From assembly GCA_016292575.1 (NCBI GenBank), contig JAEDIH010000043.1:1-13460 (forward strand): a stretch of DNA of 13,460 nt, in the 5' to 3' direction. This DNA comes from Clostridiaceae bacterium (GTDB taxonomy: Bacteria; Bacillota; Clostridia; Oscillospirales; Acutalibacteraceae). Numbering within the stretch: position 1 is the stretch's first letter; every line of letters starts with the position of its first letter. Both the position numbers and the translations under genes were made by a program. Positions 7,380-13,460 of this stretch are shown one piece after another. Under the pieces are notes generated by a model. That model saw nothing but the letters and a program-made list of their open reading frames with translations, ran no database searches and was not told the origin of the DNA.

Positions 7380-8150
7380 ATGATGAGAAACATTAAACTT
7401 ACGCTGATGTATGACGGAAGCAAATTCCACGGCTATCAGCTCCAGCCCGGGCTTTGCACTGTTGAGGGCGAGCTGAGGGCTGCCGCAAAGAGAATACTCG
7501 GCGAGGAGATAAAGCCCGTTTCGTGCAGCCGTACCGACGCGGGAGTTCACGCCAATATGTTCTGCTGCAACTTCAGAACCGAAAGCGACCGGGAGTGTGA
7601 AAAGCTTCTGCACGGACTCAACGCCGTGCTTCCCAAGAGCGTTGCCGTAACAGGCTGCGAGGACGTTCCGGAAAGCTTTCATGCAAGGTATGATTGCCTG
7701 GGAAAAGAATACATTTATAAAATCTGGAACGCAAAGGAGAGGAATCCTTTCCTTGAAAAATATGCGCTTCATTACCCGTTCTTTCTTGACTGCAATTTTT
7801 TGAACGGGCAGGCAAAGCAATTCATCGGAACGCACGATTTTAAAGCCTTTTGCGCAAGCGGAGCCACTGTTAAAACCACAGTGCGGACTGTTTTTGATTG
7901 CGGCGTAAAAAGAGAAAATGACCTTGTTGTTTTTTACGTCCGGGGCGACGGCTTTTTATATAACATGGTTCGCATCATGGCGGGAACTCTGCTTTCAATC
8001 AGCGAAGGCAATATTAAAAAAGATTCAATCGGAAAAATAATCGAGTCAAAGGATCGTTCCTTTGCAGGCGTCACTGCCAAAGCGGACGGTTTATATCTCA
8101 ATAAAGTTTTTTATCCGGAGGTGAGGTCGAGTGGGGAACAAGAGCGTTGA
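7380..8150 (+). CDS. truA: tRNA pseudouridine(38-40) synthase TruA
   Basis: TruA isomerises uridines 38, 39 and 40 in the tRNA anticodon arm. I start at ATG 7380 (256 residues), 6 bases after GAGG (7370-7373); the adjacent ATG 7383 is equally possible. The longer in-frame TTG at 7368 would overlap the ecfT stop and has no suitable ribosome binding site. The N-terminal LTLMYDGSKFHGYQ is a family hallmark, the catalytic Asp is D53 in SRTDAGVHA (50-58), and the C-terminal RGDGFLYNMVRIMAGTLL matches the conserved TruA segment. It lies 8 bases after ecfT; ecfA1-ecfA2-ecfT-truA is a widely conserved order in Bacillota. The last 20 bases overlap the next gene. Confidence 0.96.
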   Translation: MMRNIKLTLMYDGSKFHGYQLQPGLCTVEGELRAAAKRILGEEIKPVSCSRTDAGVHANMFCCNFRTESDRECEKLLHGLNAVLPKSVAVTGCEDVPESFHARYDCLGKEYIYKIWNAKERNPFLEKYALHYPFFLDCNFLNGQAKQFIGTHDFKAFCASGATVKTTVRTVFDCGVKRENDLVVFYVRGDGFLYNMVRIMAGTLLSISEGNIKKDSIGKIIESKDRSFAGVTAKADGLYLNKVFYPEVRSSGEQER

Positions 8151-9333
8151 AAAAGTTAAAAGAAAAGCAATTTTCAGGAGTATTGCGGTTGTTCTGGTGC
8201 TGATTGTGATTATTGCTTCGGCCGCGGTGCTCGCCGCAAAATTCGGCCCGAATGCCGAAAAGACCGAAAGCGAAACAACCGTTCAGACAGTTGACCGCAA
8301 CGAGCAGCCTGACTCTGCTTCGCCGAACAGCGGCAATGAGGTGTCGCAGAGCGGTTCGGGCTTTCCTCTTTCGTTTCCGAGCAGCAATATTGTTGACATT
8401 GAGGCTGTTGATTCGAGCATATATGTTTTGACAAACGAAATGCTGTACTGCATTTCATCATCGGGCAAGCTGAAGTTTTCCGAGGTTCTGAATTATTCTC
8501 AGCCGGTTATCAAGACGAGCGGAAAATACGGCATTGTGTTTGACCGAATGAGCGGAAAATACCTGATAGTTTCCAAAAGCAGGATTATCTATTCCGCAAA
8601 AAGCCTTGACTCTTCTCAGATAATTACAGCGCAAATTGCCGGTGACGGAAGCTACGCCATTGCCTCACGGAGCAGCGAGGCCGCCTGCATTCTCACCTAT
8701 TATGACAAAAGAGGCAGGGAAAAATTCAGCTGGGCATGCATGAAAGACCACATTGTTTCAATAGACATTGCCTCAAACGGGCGCAAGCTTGCCTGCGCGG
8801 CTCTTTCCGCTGCCGAGGGTGAGATTGAAACAAAAGTGTATATGCTTGATATTTATTCGGACAAAACGGAGTGGGAGTATACCGTTAAAGGCTCTGCCGC
8901 CGTGAACATATGCTTTGTTTCCTCGGGCAGACTCGGTCTGCTTTGCAATAACGCCAATCTTATCCTTGACCCGGGAAAAGACGAGCCGGTTGTTTTGAAC
9001 GATAAGTATACATCAACTCTTCTTGATTCCTACACCGACCAAAGCGGATACCGCGTTACCCTGACCGCAAAATTCGGCTCGTTCAGCGGCTACGAACTGA
9101 AGTGCTTTTCGCCCGGCGGCTCGGCAGCATATGTCTACGAGACCGAAAGCAAGGCAACCGACATTTTTTGCTCCGGAAAAAGGGCGTATCTGCTTACCGA
9201 TTCGCAGATAATCTACATCAATTCATTCGGTAATGAGAGCAAAAGGGTCAATCTTGAAGCTTCCGGACTCGGCATAACCGTTGCCTCGGGCAGGATATAC
9301 TATTATTCTCTCAACACGCTTTATAAGAGCTGA
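8131..9333 (+). CDS. DUF5711-like membrane-anchored beta-propeller protein
   Basis: A 400-residue protein of unknown function that I place, by its architecture and its cvpA neighbour, with the DUF5711 family of Clostridia. A short basic cytoplasmic N terminus (KVKRKAIFR) is followed by one transmembrane helix at about 17-36, a low-complexity Ser/Glu/Gln/Asn-rich linker (about 40-77), and an outside domain of about 320 residues made of repeated short beta strands such as SSIYVLTNEMLYCISSSGKLKF, SGKYGIVFDRMSGKYLIVS and GKRAYLLTDSQIIYINSFG. These alternating strand/GK or GS turn units suggest a seven- or eight-bladed WD40/PQQ-like propeller. No catalytic motif is visible. GTG start is supported by GGAGGTGAGG at 8117-8126 inside truA; the genes overlap by 20 bases. 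A role in envelope sensing or scaffolding is possible but unproven. Confidence 0.75.
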   Translation: MGNKSVEKVKRKAIFRSIAVVLVLIVIIASAAVLAAKFGPNAEKTESETTVQTVDRNEQPDSASPNSGNEVSQSGSGFPLSFPSSNIVDIEAVDSSIYVLTNEMLYCISSSGKLKFSEVLNYSQPVIKTSGKYGIVFDRMSGKYLIVSKSRIIYSAKSLDSSQIITAQIAGDGSYAIASRSSEAACILTYYDKRGREKFSWACMKDHIVSIDIASNGRKLACAALSAAEGEIETKVYMLDIYSDKTEWEYTVKGSAAVNICFVSSGRLGLLCNNANLILDPGKDEPVVLNDKYTSTLLDSYTDQSGYRVTLTAKFGSFSGYELKCFSPGGSAAYVYETESKATDIFCSGKRAYLLTDSQIIYINSFGNESKRVNLEASGLGITVASGRIYYYSLNTLYKS

Positions 9334-9385
9334 CGGATTTTTATGGTAATGATACACTGATTATTATAAAAATATCAAATTGCTG

Positions 9386-9414
9386 TTGTCTATTACCGAT
9401 TTGTGTGCTATAAT
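9386..9414 (+). promoter_or_regulatory. Promoter of cvpA-pgsA
   Basis: TTGTCT (9386-9391) and TATAAT (9409-9414) are 17 bases apart, and TGC before the -10 makes it an extended -10 element. The predicted start is near 9421, giving a leader of about 27 bases. It lies in the 114-base gap after the DUF5711-like gene, so cvpA begins a new transcription unit, although read-through is possible because no good terminator precedes it. Confidence 0.75.
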
Positions 9415-9418
9415 CGGT
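9395..9418. promoter_or_regulatory. Operator-like inverted repeat over the cvpA -10
   Basis: ACCGATT (9395-9401) and AATCGGT (9412-9418) form a perfect 7-bp inverted repeat with a 10-base spacer. The left arm lies in the promoter spacer and the right arm overlaps the last three bases of the -10. As it lies upstream of the predicted start it would act as DNA, not as an RNA hairpin; a repressor site is the natural reading. A repeat of this size can also occur by chance in a region of this length. Confidence 0.35.
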
Positions 9419-9447
9419 GAAAGCAACAAGTTGATGGGAGGACAAAA

Positions 9448-10158
9448 ATGTCTTATATTATTGATATCCTTCTTGTTTGTGTATTGGTTCTCGTTGCGGT
9501 TGTTGCCGCAAGGCGCGGATTTTTTGCAACGCTGTTCGATCTTGCCGGCTATGTTATTTCCTTTGTTGCGGCAAAGATCGGTTCTTCAACCCTTGCTCCG
9601 AAGATTTATTCTCAGTATTTCGAGCAGTACATACGAGAGAGGGTAACCTCCTCGCTCGGAAGTGCTGCCTCGGCCGATTATTCCGCCCAGATAAGTTCCG
9701 CAATAGACTCAATACCCGATTCCTTTTCCGGGATTATGGAGCTTATCGGAATTAATAAGGAGCAGCTTATTGAACAGGTTACAAATGCTGAGGTATCCGG
9801 TGAAAATCTTGTCAAGAATATAATGACAAACATTGCCGAGCCGATAGCAACCGCTGTTATCAGAACAATTCTGTTTGTTGCTTTGACAATAGTTTTCTCC
9901 TTTGTGCTGAAGTTTGTTGTCAGACTGCTTGATAAGGTTATCAAAAAGCTGCCCGCAATCAAGCAGATAAATTCCGGACTCGGTTTTGTGCTCGGCGCGG
10001 TCAAGGGTATTCTTGTTGTAATTATTGCCGCGTTGCTTGTCGGCGTTATCGCAGGACTTACCGGCAACGAAAAATTCATTGATGCGGCAAATAATTCACT
10101 CATAATAGAAACAGTAAAAGGACTTTTAAAATCAATCAGCGGCTATATTCCGGCTTGA
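9448..10158 (+). CDS. CvpA family membrane protein
   Basis: A 236-residue member of the CvpA/colicin V production family, inner-membrane proteins linked in other bacteria to envelope stress and bile tolerance; the molecular role is not settled. Hydrophobic segments lie at about 4-22, 27-45, 133-158 and 176-204. The family signature is seen as LPAIKQINSGLGFVLGAVKG (168-187) running into the last helix. Between helices 2 and 3 there is an Ala/Ser-rich insert of about 85 residues (46-132), so the protein is longer than the usual 160-180. GGGAGG (9436-9441) lies 6 bases before ATG. It is first in a unit with pgsA and has its own promoter. The N-terminal DILLVCVLVLVAVVAARRGFF also fits CvpA. Confidence 0.88.
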   Translation: MSYIIDILLVCVLVLVAVVAARRGFFATLFDLAGYVISFVAAKIGSSTLAPKIYSQYFEQYIRERVTSSLGSAASADYSAQISSAIDSIPDSFSGIMELIGINKEQLIEQVTNAEVSGENLVKNIMTNIAEPIATAVIRTILFVALTIVFSFVLKFVVRLLDKVIKKLPAIKQINSGLGFVLGAVKGILVVIIAALLVGVIAGLTGNEKFIDAANNSLIIETVKGLLKSISGYIPA

Positions 10159-10180
10159 TTGTCAGGGAGGGGTAACATTT

Positions 10181-10816
10181 ATGGTAAAAGATTTATTTAA
10201 AGGCTGTTTTACAATACCGAATCTTCTTTCGGTTATCCGTATTGCGCTTATACCCGTATTTGCCGTGATGTATCTTAACGGAAATCAGCTTTTAGCGATA
10301 GCAATTCTTGCCGTTTCGGGTCTTACTGACCTTTTTGACGGAAAGATTGCGCGCAAATTCAACCAGGTCAGCGCCCTTGGAAAAATTCTTGATCCCGTTG
10401 CTGATAAGCTTACTCAGATAACGATAGCAATCATCTTGTTCATCAGCTTCAGAAAAGCGGAAAACACCACTATCAACGCTTTCGGCTGGGTTTTCCTTGT
10501 TTTCCTTGTTAAAGAGGTCGTAATGGTTCTCGGCGGACTTGTAATGCTTCTTATGAACATTCGTCCCGGAGCCGCCGAAATGCCCGGCAAGGTTGCAACG
10601 TTCACGTTTTACGGCGTCATGATACTTATAATTGCTTTCGGTCCGGAAGTCGGCGTTCTTACAAACGTATGGGAAATGCCTGATATTATGACCGGTATAC
10701 TTGTAGTAATTGCCGCCTGCACCTGTGTTGTTGCGTTTGCAAGCTATATGCCTGAAACTTACAGACAGTTCCGCGACCACTTCAGGGAAAAGAAAGCACA
10801 GAGCAATGTCAAGTGA
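10181..10816 (+). CDS. pgsA: CDP-diacylglycerol-glycerol-3-phosphate phosphatidyltransferase
   Basis: A CDP-alcohol phosphatidyltransferase, most likely PgsA, making phosphatidylglycerol-phosphate, the precursor of phosphatidylglycerol and cardiolipin. The full catalytic motif D-x2-DG-x2-AR-x8-G-x3-D-x3-D is present: D50, D53, G54, A57, R58, G67, D71 and D75. The N-terminal FTIPNLLSVIRIALIPVFAV is typical of PgsA. Several membrane helices follow (about 19-32, 36-49, 75-86, 95-122, 135-155, 165-187). The basic C terminus (FREKKAQSNVK) is cytoplasmic by prediction. Length 211 is slightly above the usual 180-200. GGGAGGGG (10165-10172) lies 8 bases before ATG; the gap to cvpA is 22 bases, so the two are probably cotranscribed. 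Another CDP-alcohol acceptor cannot be excluded from sequence alone. Confidence 0.9.
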   Translation: MVKDLFKGCFTIPNLLSVIRIALIPVFAVMYLNGNQLLAIAILAVSGLTDLFDGKIARKFNQVSALGKILDPVADKLTQITIAIILFISFRKAENTTINAFGWVFLVFLVKEVVMVLGGLVMLLMNIRPGAAEMPGKVATFTFYGVMILIIAFGPEVGVLTNVWEMPDIMTGILVVIAACTCVVAFASYMPETYRQFRDHFREKKAQSNVK

Positions 10817-10825
10817 GCCGTGTTC

Positions 10826-10854
10826 TGTCAACAACGGACAACAAAAAGTTTAAT
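10826..10854 (+). promoter_or_regulatory. Candidate CtsR-like box and promoter before clpE
   Basis: Two direct heptads, TGTCAAC (10826-10832) and GGACAAC (10836-10842), are separated by AAC. The known CtsR heat-shock operator is a direct repeat of (A/G)GTCAAA with a three-base NAN spacer; each heptad here matches 5 of 7 positions and the spacer fits. A weak promoter can be drawn around it: CTGTCA (10825-10830), an 18-base spacer and TTTAAT (10849-10854), which would put the box over the -35 and spacer. clp genes are the classic CtsR targets. No ctsR gene is in the window and the match is imperfect. Confidence 0.35.
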
Positions 10855-10865
10855 CCGTATTTTTG
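10834..10865 (+). terminator. Possible weak terminator after pgsA
   Basis: ACGGA (10834-10838) can pair with TCCGT (10854-10858) around a 15-base loop, followed by a T-rich stretch ATTTTTGG. The stem is only 5 bp with a partial inner extension, so it would be a weak terminator. It overlaps the CtsR-like box and candidate promoter, and the readings compete. Confidence 0.25.
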
Positions 10866-10897
10866 GTTTTTAAAATGCACTTATCAAGGAGTATCAC

Positions 10898-13231
10898 ATG
10901 AAAAAAGTTATTTGCAGCAGATGTAAAAAACGACCTGCCGTAATTTTCATTTCAAAAATAATCGACGGAAAAACCGTTCCGGAGGGACTTTGCCTCCAAT
11001 GCGCGATGGAGATGAACATCGGTCCTATCAAGCAGATGATGGACAGCATGGGCATCACGGAGGAGGATGTTGACTCACTCTCGGAGCAGTTCAGCAGCAT
11101 GTTTCCGGATTCCGACGACGAGGAGGGCGGCTTTGAAGCCGGCGGTTCTCCCACCGTGCCGTTCTTGCAGGGACTTATCGGAGACCTTCAGAACGGTCTT
11201 CAGAACGGTCTTATGAATATGAAACAGCCGTCCGGCGAAAAGGGAGCCGAACCCGTTCAGCCCGCCGCGCCGTCCGGCGAAAAGCTTACGCGCAAGCAGC
11301 GCAAGGCAGCCGCCAAAAAGCGCAAGTTCCTCACCCTTTACTGCACCGACCTTACTGCCAGAGCAAGAGAGGGTAAAATTGACAATATAATCGGCAGAAA
11401 CAAGGAGATTGCAAGGGTTGTTCAAATCCTCTGCCGCCGTTCAAAGAACAATCCCTGCCTTATCGGCGAACCCGGCGTTGGAAAAACAGCCATCGCGGAG
11501 GGTCTTGCGCTGAAAATTGCCCGTGGCGAAGTTCCCGCAAGGCTTGCAGACAAGGAAATACACCTGCTTGATCTTACCGCACTTGTTGCCGGAACTCAGT
11601 TCCGCGGTCAGTTTGAAAGCAGAATCAAAAATCTTGTTGACGAGGTCAAAGCTAACGGCAATATCATTCTTTTTATCGACGAGGTGCATAATCTTGTCGG
11701 AACCGGTGACGCCGAGGGATCAATGAATGCCGCAAACATTCTTAAGCCTGCGCTTTCGCGCGGAGAAATTCAGGTTATAGGCGCAACAACGTTTACCGAA
11801 TACAGAAAGAATATTGAAAAGGATGCGGCGCTTGAAAGGCGCTTCCAGCCCGTTAAGGTTGAGGAACCGTCTATTGAGGACGCAACGGAAATACTTCTCG
11901 GTATAAAGAACTATTATGAAAATTATCACCGCGTCCGCATTTCAGACGCGCTTGTTAAAAGAACGGTAATCCTCTCGGAAAGGTATATAACCGACAGATT
12001 TTTACCCGATAAGGCCATTGACCTGCTTGACGAGGCCTGCACCTGCGCAAACCTCAGAAACAAGGCCATAAGCGATTATCAGCTTAACGAGCAGAAGCTG
12101 GAAGATCTGAAGCTTGACGAAGAGGAGCTTTACGCTCAGACTGAAAACGTTGATTACGAAGCTATTGCAAACATTAAGTCTGAGATTGTCAAGTGTGAAG
12201 ACGAGCAAAAGCAGCTTGCCGAAAAAGCCTCCGATAATGCCGTTAAAGAGGAAGATATTGCCAAGGTTATTGAGCTTTGGACGGGTATTCCTGCAAGCAA
12301 GGTGATTGAAAGCGATTTAAAGCGGCTTGCGAATCTTGAAGCAACGCTTAAAGAGCGGATAATCGGTCAGGACGAAGCTGTTGAAGCCATTGCGGCGGCG
12401 ATAAGAAGAAGCCGCGTGCAGATAAGCCCCAGGCGCAGACCTGCGTCCTTCATCTTTGTCGGTCCTACGGGAGTCGGGAAGACCGAGCTTGTCAAACAGA
12501 TTGCCAAAGAGCTTTTCAATACGCCGGAGACGCTCATTCGCCTTGATATGTCTGAGTTTATGGAAAAGCACAGTGTTTCAAGGATCATCGGCTCTCCTCC
12601 GGGCTATGTCGGCTATGACGAGGCAGGTCAGCTTACCGAAAAGGTCAGAAGAAAGCCGTATTCGGTCATTCTCTTTGACGAGATTGAAAAGGCACATCCC
12701 GATGTTATGAACATTCTTCTTCAGATTCTTGACGAGGGACGCATAACAGACGCGCAGGGAAGAACGGTCAACTTTGAAAACACAATTATCGTAATGACGT
12801 CGAATGCCGGCAGCGAGCAGAAGAACGGCGCGCTCGGCTTCGGCAAGGATAAGGGCGAGGCAACAAAGGAACGCATTACAAAAGCGCTTTCAGATTTCCT
12901 GCGTCCGGAGTTTTTGGGTCGTGTTGATGAGATTGCAGTTTTCAACTCTCTTACTGAAAACGACTATGAAAAGATTTCTGTTCTGCTTCTTAAGGAGCTG
13001 CAAGGGTCGCTCAGAGAAAAGCCTATTGAGCTTTCATGGACGGACGCCGTGCCTGTCTATCTTGCAAAAAAGGCGGTTGGCGGAAAGCGCGGTGCGCGTG
13101 ACCTGCGCAACATTATCAGGAAAGAGATTGAAGACAAAATTGCCTCAATAATTATTGATAATTATGAAGAAAGCATAAGTGCAATAAGCATTGAAGTCAA
13201 CGAGGACAAATTGGAAATGAAGTTCCTTTGA
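10898..13231 (+). CDS. clpE: ClpE-type AAA+ unfoldase with N-terminal zinc finger
   Basis: A 777-residue Hsp100/Clp ATPase that would unfold proteins for ClpP. The N terminus has a four-Cys zinc-finger pattern, C6-x2-C9 and C32-x2-C35, as in ClpE, and no ClpC-type double Clp_N domain. A flexible linker (about 70-140) ends in a Lys/Arg-rich patch. AAA1 has Walker A GEPGVGKTA (190-198) and Walker B ILFIDE (D261/E262). A short charged middle domain (about 395-450) precedes AAA2 with Walker A GPTGVGKTE (522-530), Walker B VILFDE (D594/E595), and LGF at 646-648 in the loop where Clp ATPases contact ClpP. All catalytic residues are intact. AAGGAG (10886-10891) lies 6 bases before ATG. Calling it ClpC would conflict with the N terminus; many databases would say only Clp ATP-binding subunit. 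Confidence 0.9.
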   Translation: MKKVICSRCKKRPAVIFISKIIDGKTVPEGLCLQCAMEMNIGPIKQMMDSMGITEEDVDSLSEQFSSMFPDSDDEEGGFEAGGSPTVPFLQGLIGDLQNGLQNGLMNMKQPSGEKGAEPVQPAAPSGEKLTRKQRKAAAKKRKFLTLYCTDLTARAREGKIDNIIGRNKEIARVVQILCRRSKNNPCLIGEPGVGKTAIAEGLALKIARGEVPARLADKEIHLLDLTALVAGTQFRGQFESRIKNLVDEVKANGNIILFIDEVHNLVGTGDAEGSMNAANILKPALSRGEIQVIGATTFTEYRKNIEKDAALERRFQPVKVEEPSIEDATEILLGIKNYYENYHRVRISDALVKRTVILSERYITDRFLPDKAIDLLDEACTCANLRNKAISDYQLNEQKLEDLKLDEEELYAQTENVDYEAIANIKSEIVKCEDEQKQLAEKASDNAVKEEDIAKVIELWTGIPASKVIESDLKRLANLEATLKERIIGQDEAVEAIAAAIRRSRVQISPRRRPASFIFVGPTGVGKTELVKQIAKELFNTPETLIRLDMSEFMEKHSVSRIIGSPPGYVGYDEAGQLTEKVRRKPYSVILFDEIEKAHPDVMNILLQILDEGRITDAQGRTVNFENTIIVMTSNAGSEQKNGALGFGKDKGEATKERITKALSDFLRPEFLGRVDEIAVFNSLTENDYEKISVLLLKELQGSLREKPIELSWTDAVPVYLAKKAVGGKRGARDLRNIIRKEIEDKIASIIIDNYEESISAISIEVNEDKLEMKFL
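11186..11209 (+). repeat. 12-bp tandem duplication in the clpE linker
   Basis: The unit CTTCAGAACGGT occurs twice head to tail (11186-11197 and 11198-11209) and encodes LQNG-LQNG. It keeps the frame and lies in the disordered linker between the zinc finger and AAA1, so it probably arose by slippage and changes only linker length. Confidence 0.85.
11227..11284 (+). repeat. 16-bp direct repeat encoding PSGEK in the clpE linker
   Basis: GCCGTCCGGCGAAAAG is found at 11227-11242 and 11269-11284, exactly 42 bases (14 codons) apart. Both copies encode PSGEK, at residues 111-115 and 125-129. With the tandem repeat just upstream, it shows the linker growing by small in-frame duplications. Confidence 0.8.
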
Positions 13232-13239
13232 TTTTCATC

Positions 13240-13275
13240 GGCGAAAGGGGACGGCTTTTGTCTCCTTTCGCCTTA
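13240..13275 (+). terminator. Terminator hairpin of clpE
   Basis: Nine bases after the clpE stop, a 13-bp stem (13240-13252 with 13260-13272, one G:U pair) encloses a 7-base loop. It is followed by only TTAAC, so the T tract is poor, but the stem is long and GC-rich at its base. On the minus strand there is no T run directly after it either, and no minus-strand gene is near. Confidence 0.65.
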
Positions 13276-13338
13276 ACAAAAATTTGACTTCTCTATTAAA
13301 AAACCATAAACACAAATAAAATATTTTTTGCAAAAGGC

Positions 13339-13367
13339 TTGACTTTTTCAGTTTCGGTGTGTATAAT
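13339..13367 (+). promoter_or_regulatory. Promoter of tRNA-Gln
   Basis: TTGACT (13339-13344) and TATAAT (13362-13367) with a 17-base spacer match 11 of 12 consensus positions. The start is predicted near 13374, about 36 bases before the tRNA. The stretch 13276-13338 between the clpE hairpin and this promoter is AT-rich and shows nothing else I can support. Confidence 0.85.
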
Positions 13368-13409
13368 ACCACTTGTTCTTGCGAAGAGTAAGAAATGAAA
13401 TGTTTATAT

Positions 13410-13460
13410 AGAGGTATAGTGTAACGGTAACACTCCGGACTCTGACTCCGTCATTTAAGG
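13410..13460 (+). tRNA. tRNA-Gln(CUG), 3' part beyond the window
   Basis: The first 51 bases of a tRNA: acceptor strand AGAGGTA (13410-13416), TA, D arm GTGT-AACGGTA-ACAC (13419-13433), anticodon arm with loop CTCTGAC (13440-13446) and anticodon CUG at 13442-13444, then the first bases of the T stem (AAGG). U33 and A37 are in place. The GGTATAGTGTAACGGTA start is typical of bacterial tRNA-Gln. The 27-43 pair at the top of the anticodon stem is C/U, a mismatch. The T arm and acceptor 3' strand are cut off, so the acceptor pairing cannot be checked. Confidence 0.9.

Noticed and set aside
9349..9372. AT-rich hairpin after the DUF5711-like gene as a terminator
   Set aside because: The possible stem is AT-only with G:U pairs and is followed by A-rich sequence, not a T run.
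9380..9646. Plus-strand 88-codon frame starting before cvpA
   Set aside because: It overlaps cvpA out of frame, begins upstream of the mapped -10 element and has no ribosome binding site.
10843..10897. CIRCE (HrcA) operator before clpE
   Set aside because: The TTAGCACTC-N9-GAGTGCTAA pattern is absent.
13283..13315. Second TTGACT at about 13283 as a promoter
   Set aside because: No acceptable -10 lies 16-18 bases downstream; the promoter at 13339-13367 is far better placed for tRNA-Gln.
1..13460. CRISPR arrays, insertion sequences, prophage or defence genes
   Set aside because: No regularly spaced repeats, transposase, integrase or defence-type protein is visible; all recognised genes are chromosomal housekeeping or conserved hypothetical types.

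Overview
The window reads as an ordinary housekeeping stretch of a low-to-mid GC Gram-positive bacterium, most likely a Clostridia member (Oscillospirales/Ruminococcaceae-like; the family is an inference). Reasons: strong AGGAGG-type ribosome binding sites, sigma-A promoters with 17-base spacers, an EcfA1-EcfA2-EcfT module next to truA, a DUF5711-like protein next to CvpA and PgsA, a zinc-finger ClpE-type unfoldase, and a true RuvC, which Bacilli generally lack.

Layout. Positions 1-300 hold a minus-strand tRNA-Leu(UAA) with a perfect consensus promoter and its own terminator, then a second minus-strand terminator further on. From about 373 one plus-strand promoter appears to drive a tightly packed run of ten genes: ruvC, ruvA, ruvB, glmM, a class I SAM methyltransferase, ecfA1, ecfA2, ecfT, truA and a membrane-anchored DUF5711-like protein. 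Gaps are 2 to 16 bases or the genes overlap, and no internal terminator is visible. A second extended -10 promoter at 9386-9414, carrying an inverted repeat over its -10, precedes cvpA and pgsA. A short intergenic region with a possible CtsR-like box leads to clpE, which ends in a strong hairpin. A further promoter leads to a tRNA-Gln(CUG) cut by the window end.

How the genes work together. RuvA and RuvB form the Holliday-junction branch-migration motor and RuvC resolves the junction. GlmM makes glucosamine-1-phosphate for cell-wall precursors. EcfA1/A2/T form the shared energising module for vitamin or metal uptake; no substrate-binding S component is present. TruA and the methyltransferase probably modify RNA. 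CvpA and PgsA are membrane-biology genes. ClpE is a ClpP-partner unfoldase.

I found no clear previously undescribed system. The most worthwhile leads are small: the operator-like dyad at the cvpA promoter, the CtsR-like box before clpE, the DUF5711-like protein, the methyltransferase without an obvious catalytic Cys, and an echo of the tRNA-Leu anticodon arm between two terminators.
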